NCBI GenBank assembly: GCA_051650305.1
Contig: JBOFIT010000053.1
Coordinates: forward strand, 1-14,714
Origin: JBOFDK01 sp051650305
Lineage (GTDB): Bacteria > Bacillota > Clostridia > Lachnospirales > Cellulosilyticaceae
Length of the DNA: 14,714 bases
Reading direction: 5' to 3'
In this document: positions 7,258-12,827 of the stretch, in pieces
Layout: each line of letters begins with the position of its first letter
Position numbering within the stretch: the first letter of the stretch is position 1
Translations under genes and position numbers: made by a program
Notes under the pieces: generated by a model
What the model was told of the DNA's origin: nothing
The model's database searches: none
Seen by the model: the letters and a program-made list of their open reading frames with translations, nothing else

Positions 7258-7263
7258 TGCCCA

Positions 7264-7929
7264 CTATTTCATTTTTCTAAAACGGTCATACCCTATCCAT
7301 ACTACCCATACATACGCTAAAGTCTTTGGAATCATAAGCATCCCTATCGGCCTAATAGTCGTTGCCCATAGTACCACTGGAATGTAGAAAGCAAAAGATA
7401 AAAAGACTGCTACTGCCATCATCTTGTAATCTTTATCATTATGCTTCTTCGCTTCCTTATACATAAGCCAGATAAGAAGAATACCCATAATTGCAAAAGG
7501 AATATTTCTATACACACCCCATGAAACAGGTGCATAGTAGTTTAACCATTCATTTTGAGGGAATAAACAAATAATGATACGAATGATTGCTAATGCATAA
7601 ATCGTAACAGTAAGACCTTTTGTCTCTTCCTTTGTTTTATTAAAACGTATCTGCCAAATATGATAAAGAATCACATAGAAAATCGTCATGGTAATCGAAG
7701 TGATAAACTTTCCTACGCCTAATGCCGCTGCATTAGCTTCTAATCCTGTAGTCAAAAGACCATACGCTCTCGGTATCAGGTGGAACGAATCTCCCAATCC
7801 TAATAATACTGACATATACCCAAATAGTTTTGTGTAACGGTCTTTACCTTTGATAATCATTTGTAAACCTAATACCACCACTGTCGTTAAATACACGACG
7901 TCAAAAAGTGTCTCCATAATTGCTTGCAT
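7264..7929 (-). CDS. Seven-helix membrane protein of unknown function, TetR-controlled
   Basis: I do not recognise a named family. The protein (221 residues from this ATG) has seven hydrophobic segments, at about residues 8-27, 36-55, 69-93, 106-123, 145-160, 173-194 and 197-217, with a short basic C-terminus 'YDRFRKMK'. Conserved-looking polar points inside the membrane are 'LGDSFHLIPR' in helix 2 and 'YHIWQIRF' after helix 3. There is no transporter signature. Three ATG codons in a row (7935, 7932, 7929) follow AAAGGAG (7938-7944); spacing of 2, 5 and 8 bases favours the second or third. The gene lies directly after the TetR gene, but a terminator separates them, and its leader has a copy of the TetR operator. 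I infer that this protein is the main target of the regulator, perhaps a sensor or an export protein for its ligand. Confidence 0.82.
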   Translation of the reverse strand: MQAIMETLFDVVYLTTVVVLGLQMIIKGKDRYTKLFGYMSVLLGLGDSFHLIPRAYGLLTTGLEANAAALGVGKFITSITMTIFYVILYHIWQIRFNKTKEETKGLTVTIYALAIIRIIICLFPQNEWLNYYAPVSWGVYRNIPFAIMGILLIWLMYKEAKKHNDKDYKMMAVAVFLSFAFYIPVVLWATTIRPIGMLMIPKTLAYVWVVWIGYDRFRKMK

Positions 7930-7958
7930 CATCATCTCTCCTTTATTTTAAAATTTAT

Positions 7959-7973
7959 ATGAACATCGTTCAT
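7959..7973. promoter_or_regulatory. TetR-type operator before the 7-helix membrane gene
   Basis: ATGAACATCGTTCAT is a perfect 6-bp inverted repeat around 3 bases. The same palindrome with two changes occurs at the TetR promoter (8580-8594). It lies 30 bases before the membrane gene. Promoter elements here are weak: on the minus strand ATGACC-17-CATAAA would put the operator at the transcription start, and TAATCA-17-TATAAA would put it in the spacer. Either position fits repression. Confidence 0.75.
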
Positions 7974-7981
7974 TTATGATT

Positions 7982-8010
7982 AAAAAAATTGAAATGGTCA
8001 TCATTTCAAT
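7982..8010 (-). terminator. Intrinsic terminator of the TetR gene, overlapping its stop codon
   Basis: On the minus strand the 9-bp stem ATTGAAATG/CATTTCAAT with a 5-base loop is followed by seven T. The TGA stop (8001-8003) falls at the loop, so the last codons of the regulator form one arm of the hairpin. It separates the TetR transcript from the membrane protein gene. Confidence 0.8.
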
Positions 8011-8564
8011 ATTTTTTTCAAAACACAATCAAAAAATGCATAGTCATGATCAAAGTTTTTTAACATGGTAAAAAAGTGCGTTAAGATAAAAGATATAACC
8101 TTTTCTTCGCCAAAAGCATTCAGTACTTCTGGATTAAACACATGTTTTTTACTCGCAAAATACATTCTAAAAAACTTTAGAAAATGCTCCATAAATTCTG
8201 CTTCTTTTTCTTTACCCTTAATCTTGTTACCTACCGAAAGGCTGGATAACTCTTCTAACCAATTCTTCTCGAATTGCTCTAGGTAATCTAATAAATAAAA
8301 ATACAAGACTTCTAATTGCTGAAAGAAATCCAGACTCTCATTCAGACATTGGTGCATCCCTCTAAAGCACTGCTTCCAGAAATCCTCTATAATCGCAATA
8401 ATCAAATCCATCTTCGTCGGATAATAATTATAGATGGTGCCTAATGCAATGCCACATTTGGCTGCAATCTTTCTCATATTAAGCTTACTCAGACCCTCTG
8501 CTTGTGCAAGTGCTGTAGCTTCTGTCAAAATAAGCTGCTCTGGGTTTTCAATGATTCTAGAAAT
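8001..8564 (-). CDS. TetR/AcrR-family transcriptional regulator, probable AUU start
   Basis: The N-terminal helix-turn-helix is typical: 'LILTEATALAQAEGLSKLNM', then 'RKIAAKCGIALGTIYNYYPT' and 'KMDLIIAI'. The C-terminal two thirds are helical with many aromatic residues, as in ligand-binding TetR domains. The frame runs up to an ATG at 8603, but that ATG lies inside the -10 box (TATGAT) of a near-consensus promoter, and the next ten codons are the operator. The transcript should begin near 8592. The only strong SD, GAGGAG (8572-8577), is followed after 7 bases by an in-frame ATT at 8564, giving 'xSRIIENPEQ', the usual family start. I therefore propose an AUU start and 187 residues. A distant upstream promoter using the ATG at 8603 (200 residues) is the alternative. 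It probably represses itself and the 7-helix protein. Confidence 0.85.
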   Translation of the reverse strand: MSRIIENPEQLILTEATALAQAEGLSKLNMRKIAAKCGIALGTIYNYYPTKMDLIIAIIEDFWKQCFRGMHQCLNESLDFFQQLEVLYFYLLDYLEQFEKNWLEELSSLSVGNKIKGKEKEAEFMEHFLKFFRMYFASKKHVFNPEVLNAFGEEKVISFILTHFFTMLKNFDHDYAFFDCVLKKILK

Positions 8565-8579
8565 AGTATCACTCCTCAA

Positions 8580-8594
8580 ATGAACATTGTTCAA
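8580..8594. promoter_or_regulatory. TetR operator straddling the start of its own transcript
   Basis: ATGAACATTGTTCAA shares 13 of 15 bases with the operator at 7959-7973 and has the same dyad (ATGAAC/GTTCAa). It lies directly downstream of the -10 box, over the predicted transcription start, an ideal position for autorepression. Confidence 0.78.
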
Positions 8595-8598
8595 ATCA

Positions 8599-8627
8599 AT
8601 CATATCTCTTATTATTTTCTATGTCAA
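8599..8627 (-). promoter_or_regulatory. Promoter of the TetR gene
   Basis: The minus strand has a consensus -35 TTGACA (8622-8627), a 17-base spacer, and -10 TATGAT (8599-8604), the strongest promoter match in this part. The predicted transcription start is near 8591-8592, downstream of the first ATG of the TetR frame. Confidence 0.8.
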
Positions 8628-8684
8628 TAGTATTTATTTCCTTATATCTAAACCATGCTCCATCTTTCGACTATTTTACATGTA

Positions 8685-8693
8685 TGGTATACT
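8685..8693 (+). promoter_or_regulatory. Possible promoter of the MATE gene (extended -10)
   Basis: TGGTATACT resembles an extended -10 box. No good -35 is visible; the best is TTCGAC 16 bases upstream of the hexamer. It lies about 87 bases before the MATE start, leaving an AT-rich leader. The TetR operator is more than 80 bases further away, so control of MATE by TetR is not evident. The rest of this 176-base divergent gap shows nothing else clear. Confidence 0.3.
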
Positions 8694-8779
8694 CTCTTTA
8701 CACAAATACTTACTATACTTCCACAAAATAATAGCATTGATTTTTTGCTTATTTTTGTATTTTTAGAAGGGACATAACG

Positions 8780-10120
8780 ATGGACAACACACGACAACTC
8801 GGTACGGAACGTATCGGAAAACTTTTTTTGAAATATTCTATTCCCAGTATTATTGGGATGCTTTTCTTCTCTATTTATATCGTTGTAGATGGTATTTTCG
8901 TAGGGCAATCCGTAGGTGGACCTGCTCTTGCCGCGATTAATATAGCGATGCCATTTTTCAGTATCGCCATGGCGATTAGTATTATGCTTTCAGCTGGTGC
9001 CAATACCATCGTCGGCATCGAACTTGGTCAGGGTAATAAAGATCAAGCACGTAAGACTTTTAGCTTAGCTTTCTATACCCTTATGATCTTATCTTCATCT
9101 GTCGCAGGACTGACACTTCTTTTCCTAGACCCTATATGCCGCTTACTAGGTGCTACAGATGAATTGCTCCCTATGGTACGTCAGTATTTAGCTATACTTT
9201 GCTTCTTTACTCCTGTATTTACAACTGGTGGACTTCTCTCCACTGGTATTCGTACGATGGGTAAGCCTACTTATTCCATGGTATGTACCATTACAGGCTC
9301 TGTCTTAAATATTTTATTTGACTATTTAATGGTAGTCGTATGGGGCTGGGGTGTCGCTGGCGCAGCACTAGCCTCAGGTGTAGCCTTTGGTATCTCTTTC
9401 TTCGTAGGTTTTATAGCCTACCTACCAAAAAGCTGTATTTTACGATTCACCACCTGTAAAGTAGACTTTAGAAAGATTGGGAAGTTCTTTTATAATGGTT
9501 CTTCTGAAGCACTAACGGAAGTAGCTGTGGCTTATTCGACTTATCTTTTTAATATGGTGCTTCTGAAAAATATGGGTGAAATGGGCGTTTCTGCTTTTTC
9601 TATTATTTCTTATGTAACTTCATTGATTATCGCCATTTTACTAGGTATTTCTACTGGTATTAGCCCTATCACAAGCTATAACTATGGTGCAAAACAAGTG
9701 GACCGCGTCATCTCACTGAATCAGCTAGGCATTAAAGTAATGGCTGTTCTAGGTGTTATTTGTACGGTAAGTATGTTTATCTTTGGGGAATCTCTCATCA
9801 AGCTCTTCGCTCCCAATGATCCAGAACTCATAAGCCTTACTATACAAGCGACCAACCTTTATTCCATAGCGTTCCTTATTAACGGTATGAATATTCTTGG
9901 TTCAGCATACTTTACAGCATTAGAAGATGCTAAAACCTCTGCTACAATCTCACTTTTCAGAGGCATCATCTTCCTGACCCTTGGTATTGTACTCCTTCCG
10001 CTCTTTATAGGAGATGCAGGGATTTGGCTAGCTGTATTCTTCAGCGAAGCCATCACACTTGGGTATACCTTCTACTTATTCAAGCGTTCTTATAAAAAAC
10101 TTCGCACCTTACAAGCTTAG
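8780..10120 (+). CDS. MATE family efflux transporter
   Basis: This is a 446-residue membrane protein with about twelve hydrophobic segments, the normal length of a MATE exporter. Signatures include 'LFLKYSIPSIIGMLFFSIYIVVDGIFVG' (in parts) in helix 1, 'ALAAINIAMPFFS', 'GANTIVGIELGQGNKDQARK' after helix 2, and the second-half repeat 'GISTGISPITSYNYGAKQ', which mirrors it. Such proteins export cationic drugs, dyes or metabolites using a Na+ or H+ gradient; the substrate cannot be told from sequence. It resembles the MepA-type branch, with low certainty. The ATG at 8780 has the SD AGAAGGGA at a normal distance. It is the only plus-strand gene here, divergent from TetR and convergent with the hydrolase, and shares the bidirectional hairpin at 10161-10209. 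Confidence 0.92.
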   Translation: MDNTRQLGTERIGKLFLKYSIPSIIGMLFFSIYIVVDGIFVGQSVGGPALAAINIAMPFFSIAMAISIMLSAGANTIVGIELGQGNKDQARKTFSLAFYTLMILSSSVAGLTLLFLDPICRLLGATDELLPMVRQYLAILCFFTPVFTTGGLLSTGIRTMGKPTYSMVCTITGSVLNILFDYLMVVVWGWGVAGAALASGVAFGISFFVGFIAYLPKSCILRFTTCKVDFRKIGKFFYNGSSEALTEVAVAYSTYLFNMVLLKNMGEMGVSAFSIISYVTSLIIAILLGISTGISPITSYNYGAKQVDRVISLNQLGIKVMAVLGVICTVSMFIFGESLIKLFAPNDPELISLTIQATNLYSIAFLINGMNILGSAYFTALEDAKTSATISLFRGIIFLTLGIVLLPLFIGDAGIWLAVFFSEAITLGYTFYLFKRSYKKLRTLQA

Positions 10121-10160
10121 TGTTCTTTATAGAAATAGGCTTTTTACAGAGGCTATGTCC

Positions 10161-10209
10161 ATAATAAAGGGACTGTTGCACTATAATGATGCAACAGTCC
10201 CTTTATTAT
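10161..10209. terminator. Bidirectional terminator, perfect 20-bp inverted repeat
   Basis: Arms 10161-10180 and 10190-10209 pair over 20 bases without a mismatch around a 9-base loop; the core is GGGACTGTTGCA. It sits exactly between two convergent stops (MATE at 10120, hydrolase at 10209). The outer AT-rich ends of the arms (TTTATTAT) give a modest T tract in both directions. A repeated palindromic element that serves as terminator is an alternative. Confidence 0.75.
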
Positions 10210-11198
10210 TAGTGTGCTATTTTCTCTGCTAAGAAAGTCTCTGCCATTTCTGCTATCTCTTTCGCATTTGTCTGATACATTAAATGTGAATAATCTACCA
10301 ACTCATAACTCACATCATTACCCAACTTTGCAAAATGCTTTTCTTGATATGCCATCCCATCTTCTTTGAGTTGCTTAGAAGTCGCCTCAAGGGTAGGTTT
10401 TGAAATAATTTTAAGCACCGGAATCCCATCTGGTACTGATAGAGACTTTGTCTCTTCAATGAATTGTGGCAATGCTCCACCTATATGAATCATCGTATCG
10501 TTAAACACTCTTTTTGTAAAAGTCTTAAGTAAACTTATTTCTTCTTCTGTATAACCATTCTCTACCTTATAAGGAAGAGGTGCTATGCTTAATTGTAATC
10601 TTGTAAAGCCTACATTTTGAAGGAACTTACTTAACCCATAAACCCATTCTACAGAGGGTGGCTGCTTATCAACTCCAACTGTTGGTGTACTATCAATAAG
10701 TACCATTGCCTTTACTTCTTCTGGGTATTTTACTGCATAGTTTTCTACAATGAGCCCTCCCATTGAGTGAGGCATAAAGATATAAGGCCCTTCAATGCCA
10801 GCACCTTTTAAAGCTGCTCTTGTTTCTTCGGTCATATTCTCTACTGTTCTCTCTTTATCGGTACCACTACTAAAACCTAAACCTTTGTAATCACAGATAA
10901 CCACTCGGTACTTATCTGTAAGCTCTCGCATCAGTGGTCCATATTCCGCTTGTGGAAGGCTTACGCCATACCCTGCTAGAATAACGATGGTTTCCTCACC
11001 ATTACCTTCAGTATAGACATTGATTTTGCCCCCATCTACTTCTACCATCTGTCCTTTAGGTACAAGTGTTGCATCTTCCTTCTTGAGTGCTGATTTATTG
11101 ATAAAATATCCTATAACCATTAATACTGCTATAATCCCTATGATACTTCCTAAAATCATCATAAACTTTTTCCCCTTTGACTTTTTATTTTTTGCCAT
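10209..11198 (-). CDS. Membrane-anchored alpha/beta hydrolase
   Basis: This is a 329-residue protein. A basic N-terminus (MAKNKKSKGKK) and a hydrophobic segment at 12-33 form an uncleaved signal anchor, placing the enzyme outside the cell membrane. The alpha/beta hydrolase fold follows: oxyanion region 'LAGYGVS' (74-80), strand 'YRVVICDYKGLGFS', nucleophile elbow 'PHSMGG' with S145, and catalytic histidine H305 in 'DYSHLMY'. The elbow has proline where the usual GxSxG has its first glycine. No aspartate stands right after strand 7 ('LKIISKPT'), so the acid may be D169 in 'LIDSTP'. The substrate is unknown; an ester or lactone is likely. It follows the winged-helix regulator by 21 bases with the SD AAAAGGGGAG, so they form an operon and the regulator probably controls it. 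Confidence 0.88.
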   Translation of the reverse strand: MAKNKKSKGKKFMMILGSIIGIIAVLMVIGYFINKSALKKEDATLVPKGQMVEVDGGKINVYTEGNGEETIVILAGYGVSLPQAEYGPLMRELTDKYRVVICDYKGLGFSSGTDKERTVENMTEETRAALKGAGIEGPYIFMPHSMGGLIVENYAVKYPEEVKAMVLIDSTPTVGVDKQPPSVEWVYGLSKFLQNVGFTRLQLSIAPLPYKVENGYTEEEISLLKTFTKRVFNDTMIHIGGALPQFIEETKSLSVPDGIPVLKIISKPTLEATSKQLKEDGMAYQEKHFAKLGNDVSYELVDYSHLMYQTNAKEIAEMAETFLAEKIAH

Positions 11199-11219
11199 TA
11201 CAATCTCCCCTTTTAAAAT

Positions 11220-11726
11220 TTACTTATTTGTATAAGGTGATGATATGGTAGATAGCTGTCTGATCTTCCTATCAGGTGTCTTTTCTAATTCTAAGTATTT
11301 AGCCATAACTGCTCCTACTTCCCCTATCATTCTTACGTATTCATCATCTGTAAGATTAAATGTCGCTGTTCTCATGAAAAGCATATCTGCCTGTGGATTG
11401 GCTCCCTCTCCCTCAAAATAACGCTCAAATCGTGTCATAATCTCTAGCATGAACTGCATTGTTACTTGACTTGGTGACTGCTCCGCATAAGCGTTTGCTT
11501 CTGTATTCAGTGCATATACTTTTTCTACTGTGCCTCTAATTTTATTTTCTTTTATCACTTTAATAAGTGTCGCATCTTCTAATGTATTGATATGTCTATA
11601 AAGCGTCGTTCTCGGTACATCATTCATCACTTCGACTAACTCTTTAGCCGTTGCAGATTCATGTAGCATAAGATGCTGAAGAATACGCATTCTTATAGGA
11701 TTTAATGTAGCTTTTGATATACTCAT
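11220..11726 (-). CDS. Winged-helix transcriptional regulator (ArsR-like)
   Basis: This is a 168-residue soluble protein. Residues 5-70 form a winged helix: 'LNPIRMRILQHLMLHESATA', 'KELVEVMNDVPRTTLYRHIN' as the recognition region, 'TLEDATLIKVIKE', and the wing 'RGTVEKVYAL'. This matches the ArsR-like/HTH_20 type, without metal-binding cysteines. The C-terminal half is helical ('MQFMLEIMTRFERYF', 'VGAVMAKYLELEK') and may dimerise or bind a ligand. The ATG at 11726 has the SD AAAGGGG. Its promoter contains two 18-base direct repeats exactly 21 bases apart, probably its own binding sites. The hydrolase gene follows in the same transcript, so the pair looks like a self-regulated unit responding to a substrate or product of the hydrolase; that link is inference. 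Confidence 0.87.
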   Translation of the reverse strand: MSISKATLNPIRMRILQHLMLHESATAKELVEVMNDVPRTTLYRHINTLEDATLIKVIKENKIRGTVEKVYALNTEANAYAEQSPSQVTMQFMLEIMTRFERYFEGEGANPQADMLFMRTATFNLTDDEYVRMIGEVGAVMAKYLELEKTPDRKIRQLSTISSPYTNK

Positions 11727-11759
11727 TATCTTTTGCCCCTTTCATTAGTTCCACTTATG

Positions 11760-11787
11760 ATTATAATACCATTTTTGAAATTGTAAA
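11760..11787 (-). promoter_or_regulatory. Promoter of the regulator-hydrolase operon
   Basis: The minus strand has -35 TTTACA (11782-11787), a 16-base spacer and a consensus -10 TATAAT (11760-11765), 33 bases before the ATG at 11726. Confidence 0.78.
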
Positions 11788-11803
11788 TACTTTTTTTGAA
11801 ATT
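11765..11803. repeat. Two phased 18-bp direct repeats, probable regulator operator
   Basis: On the plus strand AATACCATTTTTGAAATT (11765-11782) and AATACTTTTTTTGAAATT (11786-11803) differ at two of 18 positions, with 3 bases between. The period of 21 bases is two helical turns, so both copies face the same side of the DNA. The first copy fills the -10/-35 spacer and the second covers the -35 and runs upstream, as expected of a repressor site. Confidence 0.65.
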
Positions 11804-11807
11804 TTCT

Positions 11808-11845
11808 AAAAAAATATACTTATAGGCATTAACCTATAAGTATAT
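11808..11845 (-). terminator. Intrinsic terminator of the PadR-DUF2812 operon, overlapping the stop codon
   Basis: A perfect stem of 11-13 bp (ATACTTATAGG/CCTATAAGTAT) with a 6-base loop is followed on the minus strand by seven T. The TAA stop of the DUF2812 gene (11829-11831) lies in the loop, so its last codons form one arm. Confidence 0.9.
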
Positions 11846-12371
11846 CTTCTTGAATACGTTCTTCTTTTTTTATCATTTTAATGCGATTGCTATACTTGAT
11901 GCATGTCATGATGATGGCTAATAGACAGACTACATTACTCCAGAAAGAAAGTGATACACCTAGTATCCATGGACCTGTAGGATCTGTAAAATGGGTATTG
12001 ATAATGCTTATATTAATAACCGCTAGGATTGCTAGTAATTTCATAATGCTTTTGTAGTGCTTAACCTTCGAATTAGCATCTGAATAAAGCGCAAAAGGTT
12101 TACCATCATTCTCTTTCTCAAAATAATAATACCCAAGTGTATGCCCTACAAAATTAATATCCACATCTCTCAAAAAATCTATGTACTTCTTTTCTTGGGA
12201 TGTAAATTCTACCCCTCTTTTTTCAACTTGATAAATGTATTTCCCTTTTTCACATTGTTCAAATGTATAAGTGAAGCAAGAACGTTCTTTTAAGCGATAA
12301 CCTTCTTCTGCTAATGCGTTGAGCCACTTCGTTTCTTTATCTATATCAAAAAATAATCTTGTCTTATTCAT
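11829..12371 (-). CDS. DUF2812 domain membrane protein
   Basis: This is a 180-residue protein. The N-terminal 95 residues carry the DUF2812 pattern: 'DKETKWLNALAEEGYRLKER', 'FTYTFEQCEKGKYIYQVE', 'YIDFLRDV' and 'GYYYFEKENDGKPFALYSD'. Two hydrophobic segments follow (about 110-127 and 137-160) and then a charged cytoplasmic tail. DUF2812 proteins are commonly encoded beside PadR regulators and are thought to act in envelope-stress or antimicrobial responses, without a proven activity. The ATG at 12371 overlaps the end of the padR gene by 8 bases (ATGAATAA), so translation is coupled and levels of the two are tied together. No transporter gene is present in this operon, although such pairs often accompany one. 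Confidence 0.87.
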   Translation of the reverse strand: MNKTRLFFDIDKETKWLNALAEEGYRLKERSCFTYTFEQCEKGKYIYQVEKRGVEFTSQEKKYIDFLRDVDINFVGHTLGYYYFEKENDGKPFALYSDANSKVKHYKSIMKLLAILAVINISIINTHFTDPTGPWILGVSLSFWSNVVCLLAIIMTCIKYSNRIKMIKKEERIQEDILIG

Positions 12372-12699
12372 CTACCTCATCTCCTCTCATAATGCTCTTT
12401 CCTAATCTCAGTACTTCTTGTAAACGCTCCATCTCACCTTCTACGATTTCTCTTCCTTGTGAAGTAATAAGATACGTCTTCTTTTTTTTGATACCCTCTT
12501 CCCCTTGCTGACTAATCCAACCTTTTTCTACAAGTGTTGTGATGGCACCATATAGTGTGCCTGCCCCTAATGTAAGTCTGCCTTCTGTCTTCTCCTCTAC
12601 AAATTGCATAATGCCATAGCCATGATTTGGCTTATATAATGCTAATAAAATGTACAGTGTTACTTCTGTTAAGGCCCCTACTTTGTTTGCTTTACTCAT
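12364..12699 (-). CDS. PadR-family transcriptional regulator
   Basis: This is a 111-residue protein with the PadR winged-helix pattern: 'TEVTLYILLALYKPNHGYGI', 'MQFVEEKTEGRLTLGAGTLY', 'GAITTLVEKGWISQQ', and the wing 'KKKKTYLITSQGREIVEGEM', followed by a short C-terminal helix for dimerisation. Its length is that of the small PadR-s2 type. The ATG at 12699 has a near-perfect SD AAGGAGG at 6 bases. It is the first gene of a two-gene operon with DUF2812. A tandem 23-bp repeat lies over its promoter and is a good candidate operator, so autorepression is likely. Ligand unknown. Confidence 0.92.
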   Translation of the reverse strand: MSKANKVGALTEVTLYILLALYKPNHGYGIMQFVEEKTEGRLTLGAGTLYGAITTLVEKGWISQQGEEGIKKKKTYLITSQGREIVEGEMERLQEVLRLGKSIMRGDEVDE

Positions 12700-12726
12700 T
12701 GCCTACCTCCTTATTACATCTTCCGA

Positions 12727-12772
12727 TATATCTTTAACTGTAATATATTTATATCACCAACCGTAATATATT
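12727..12772. repeat. Tandem 23-bp direct repeat over the padR promoter, probable operator
   Basis: Two adjoining 23-base units (minus strand 12772-12750 and 12749-12727) match at 19 positions; both begin AATATATTAC and end GATATA. The first unit also holds a dyad, TATATTAC/GTGATATA around 5 bases (7 of 8 pairs). The copies cover the spacer, the -10 box and the transcription start, which suits PadR autorepression. Confidence 0.6.
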
Positions 12773-12777
12773 GTCAA
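12748..12777 (-). promoter_or_regulatory. Promoter of the PadR-DUF2812 operon
   Basis: The minus strand has a consensus -35 TTGACA (12772-12777) and -10 TATAAA (12748-12753) with 18 bases between, 48 bases upstream of the padR ATG. Confidence 0.75.
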
Positions 12778-12794
12778 GCATCTTATTTGGGTGC

Positions 12795-12827
12795 AAAAAA
12801 AAACACTTCATGATGAAGTGTTTTTTT
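12795..12827. terminator. Bidirectional intrinsic terminator downstream of the MYG1-family gene
   Basis: CACTTCAT/ATGAAGTG around one central base, flanked by nine A on one side and seven T on the other, gives a symmetric hairpin with T tracts in both directions. The stop codon of the MYG1 gene (12826-12828) overlaps its edge. It separates that gene from the padR promoter. Confidence 0.88.

Noticed and set aside
8565..8603. ATG at 8603 as the start of the TetR gene
   Set aside because: It lies in the -10 box, has a poor SD, and the codons after it are the operator; a better SD precedes the ATT at 8564.
8604..8779. Control of the MATE gene by the divergent TetR
   Set aside because: The operator copy is about 185 bases from the MATE start and lies beyond the likely MATE promoter, and no further copy is near that promoter.
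10161..10209. The inverted repeat as ends of a transposable element
   Set aside because: Only 9 bases lie between the arms, no target duplication is visible, and its place between convergent stops fits a terminator.
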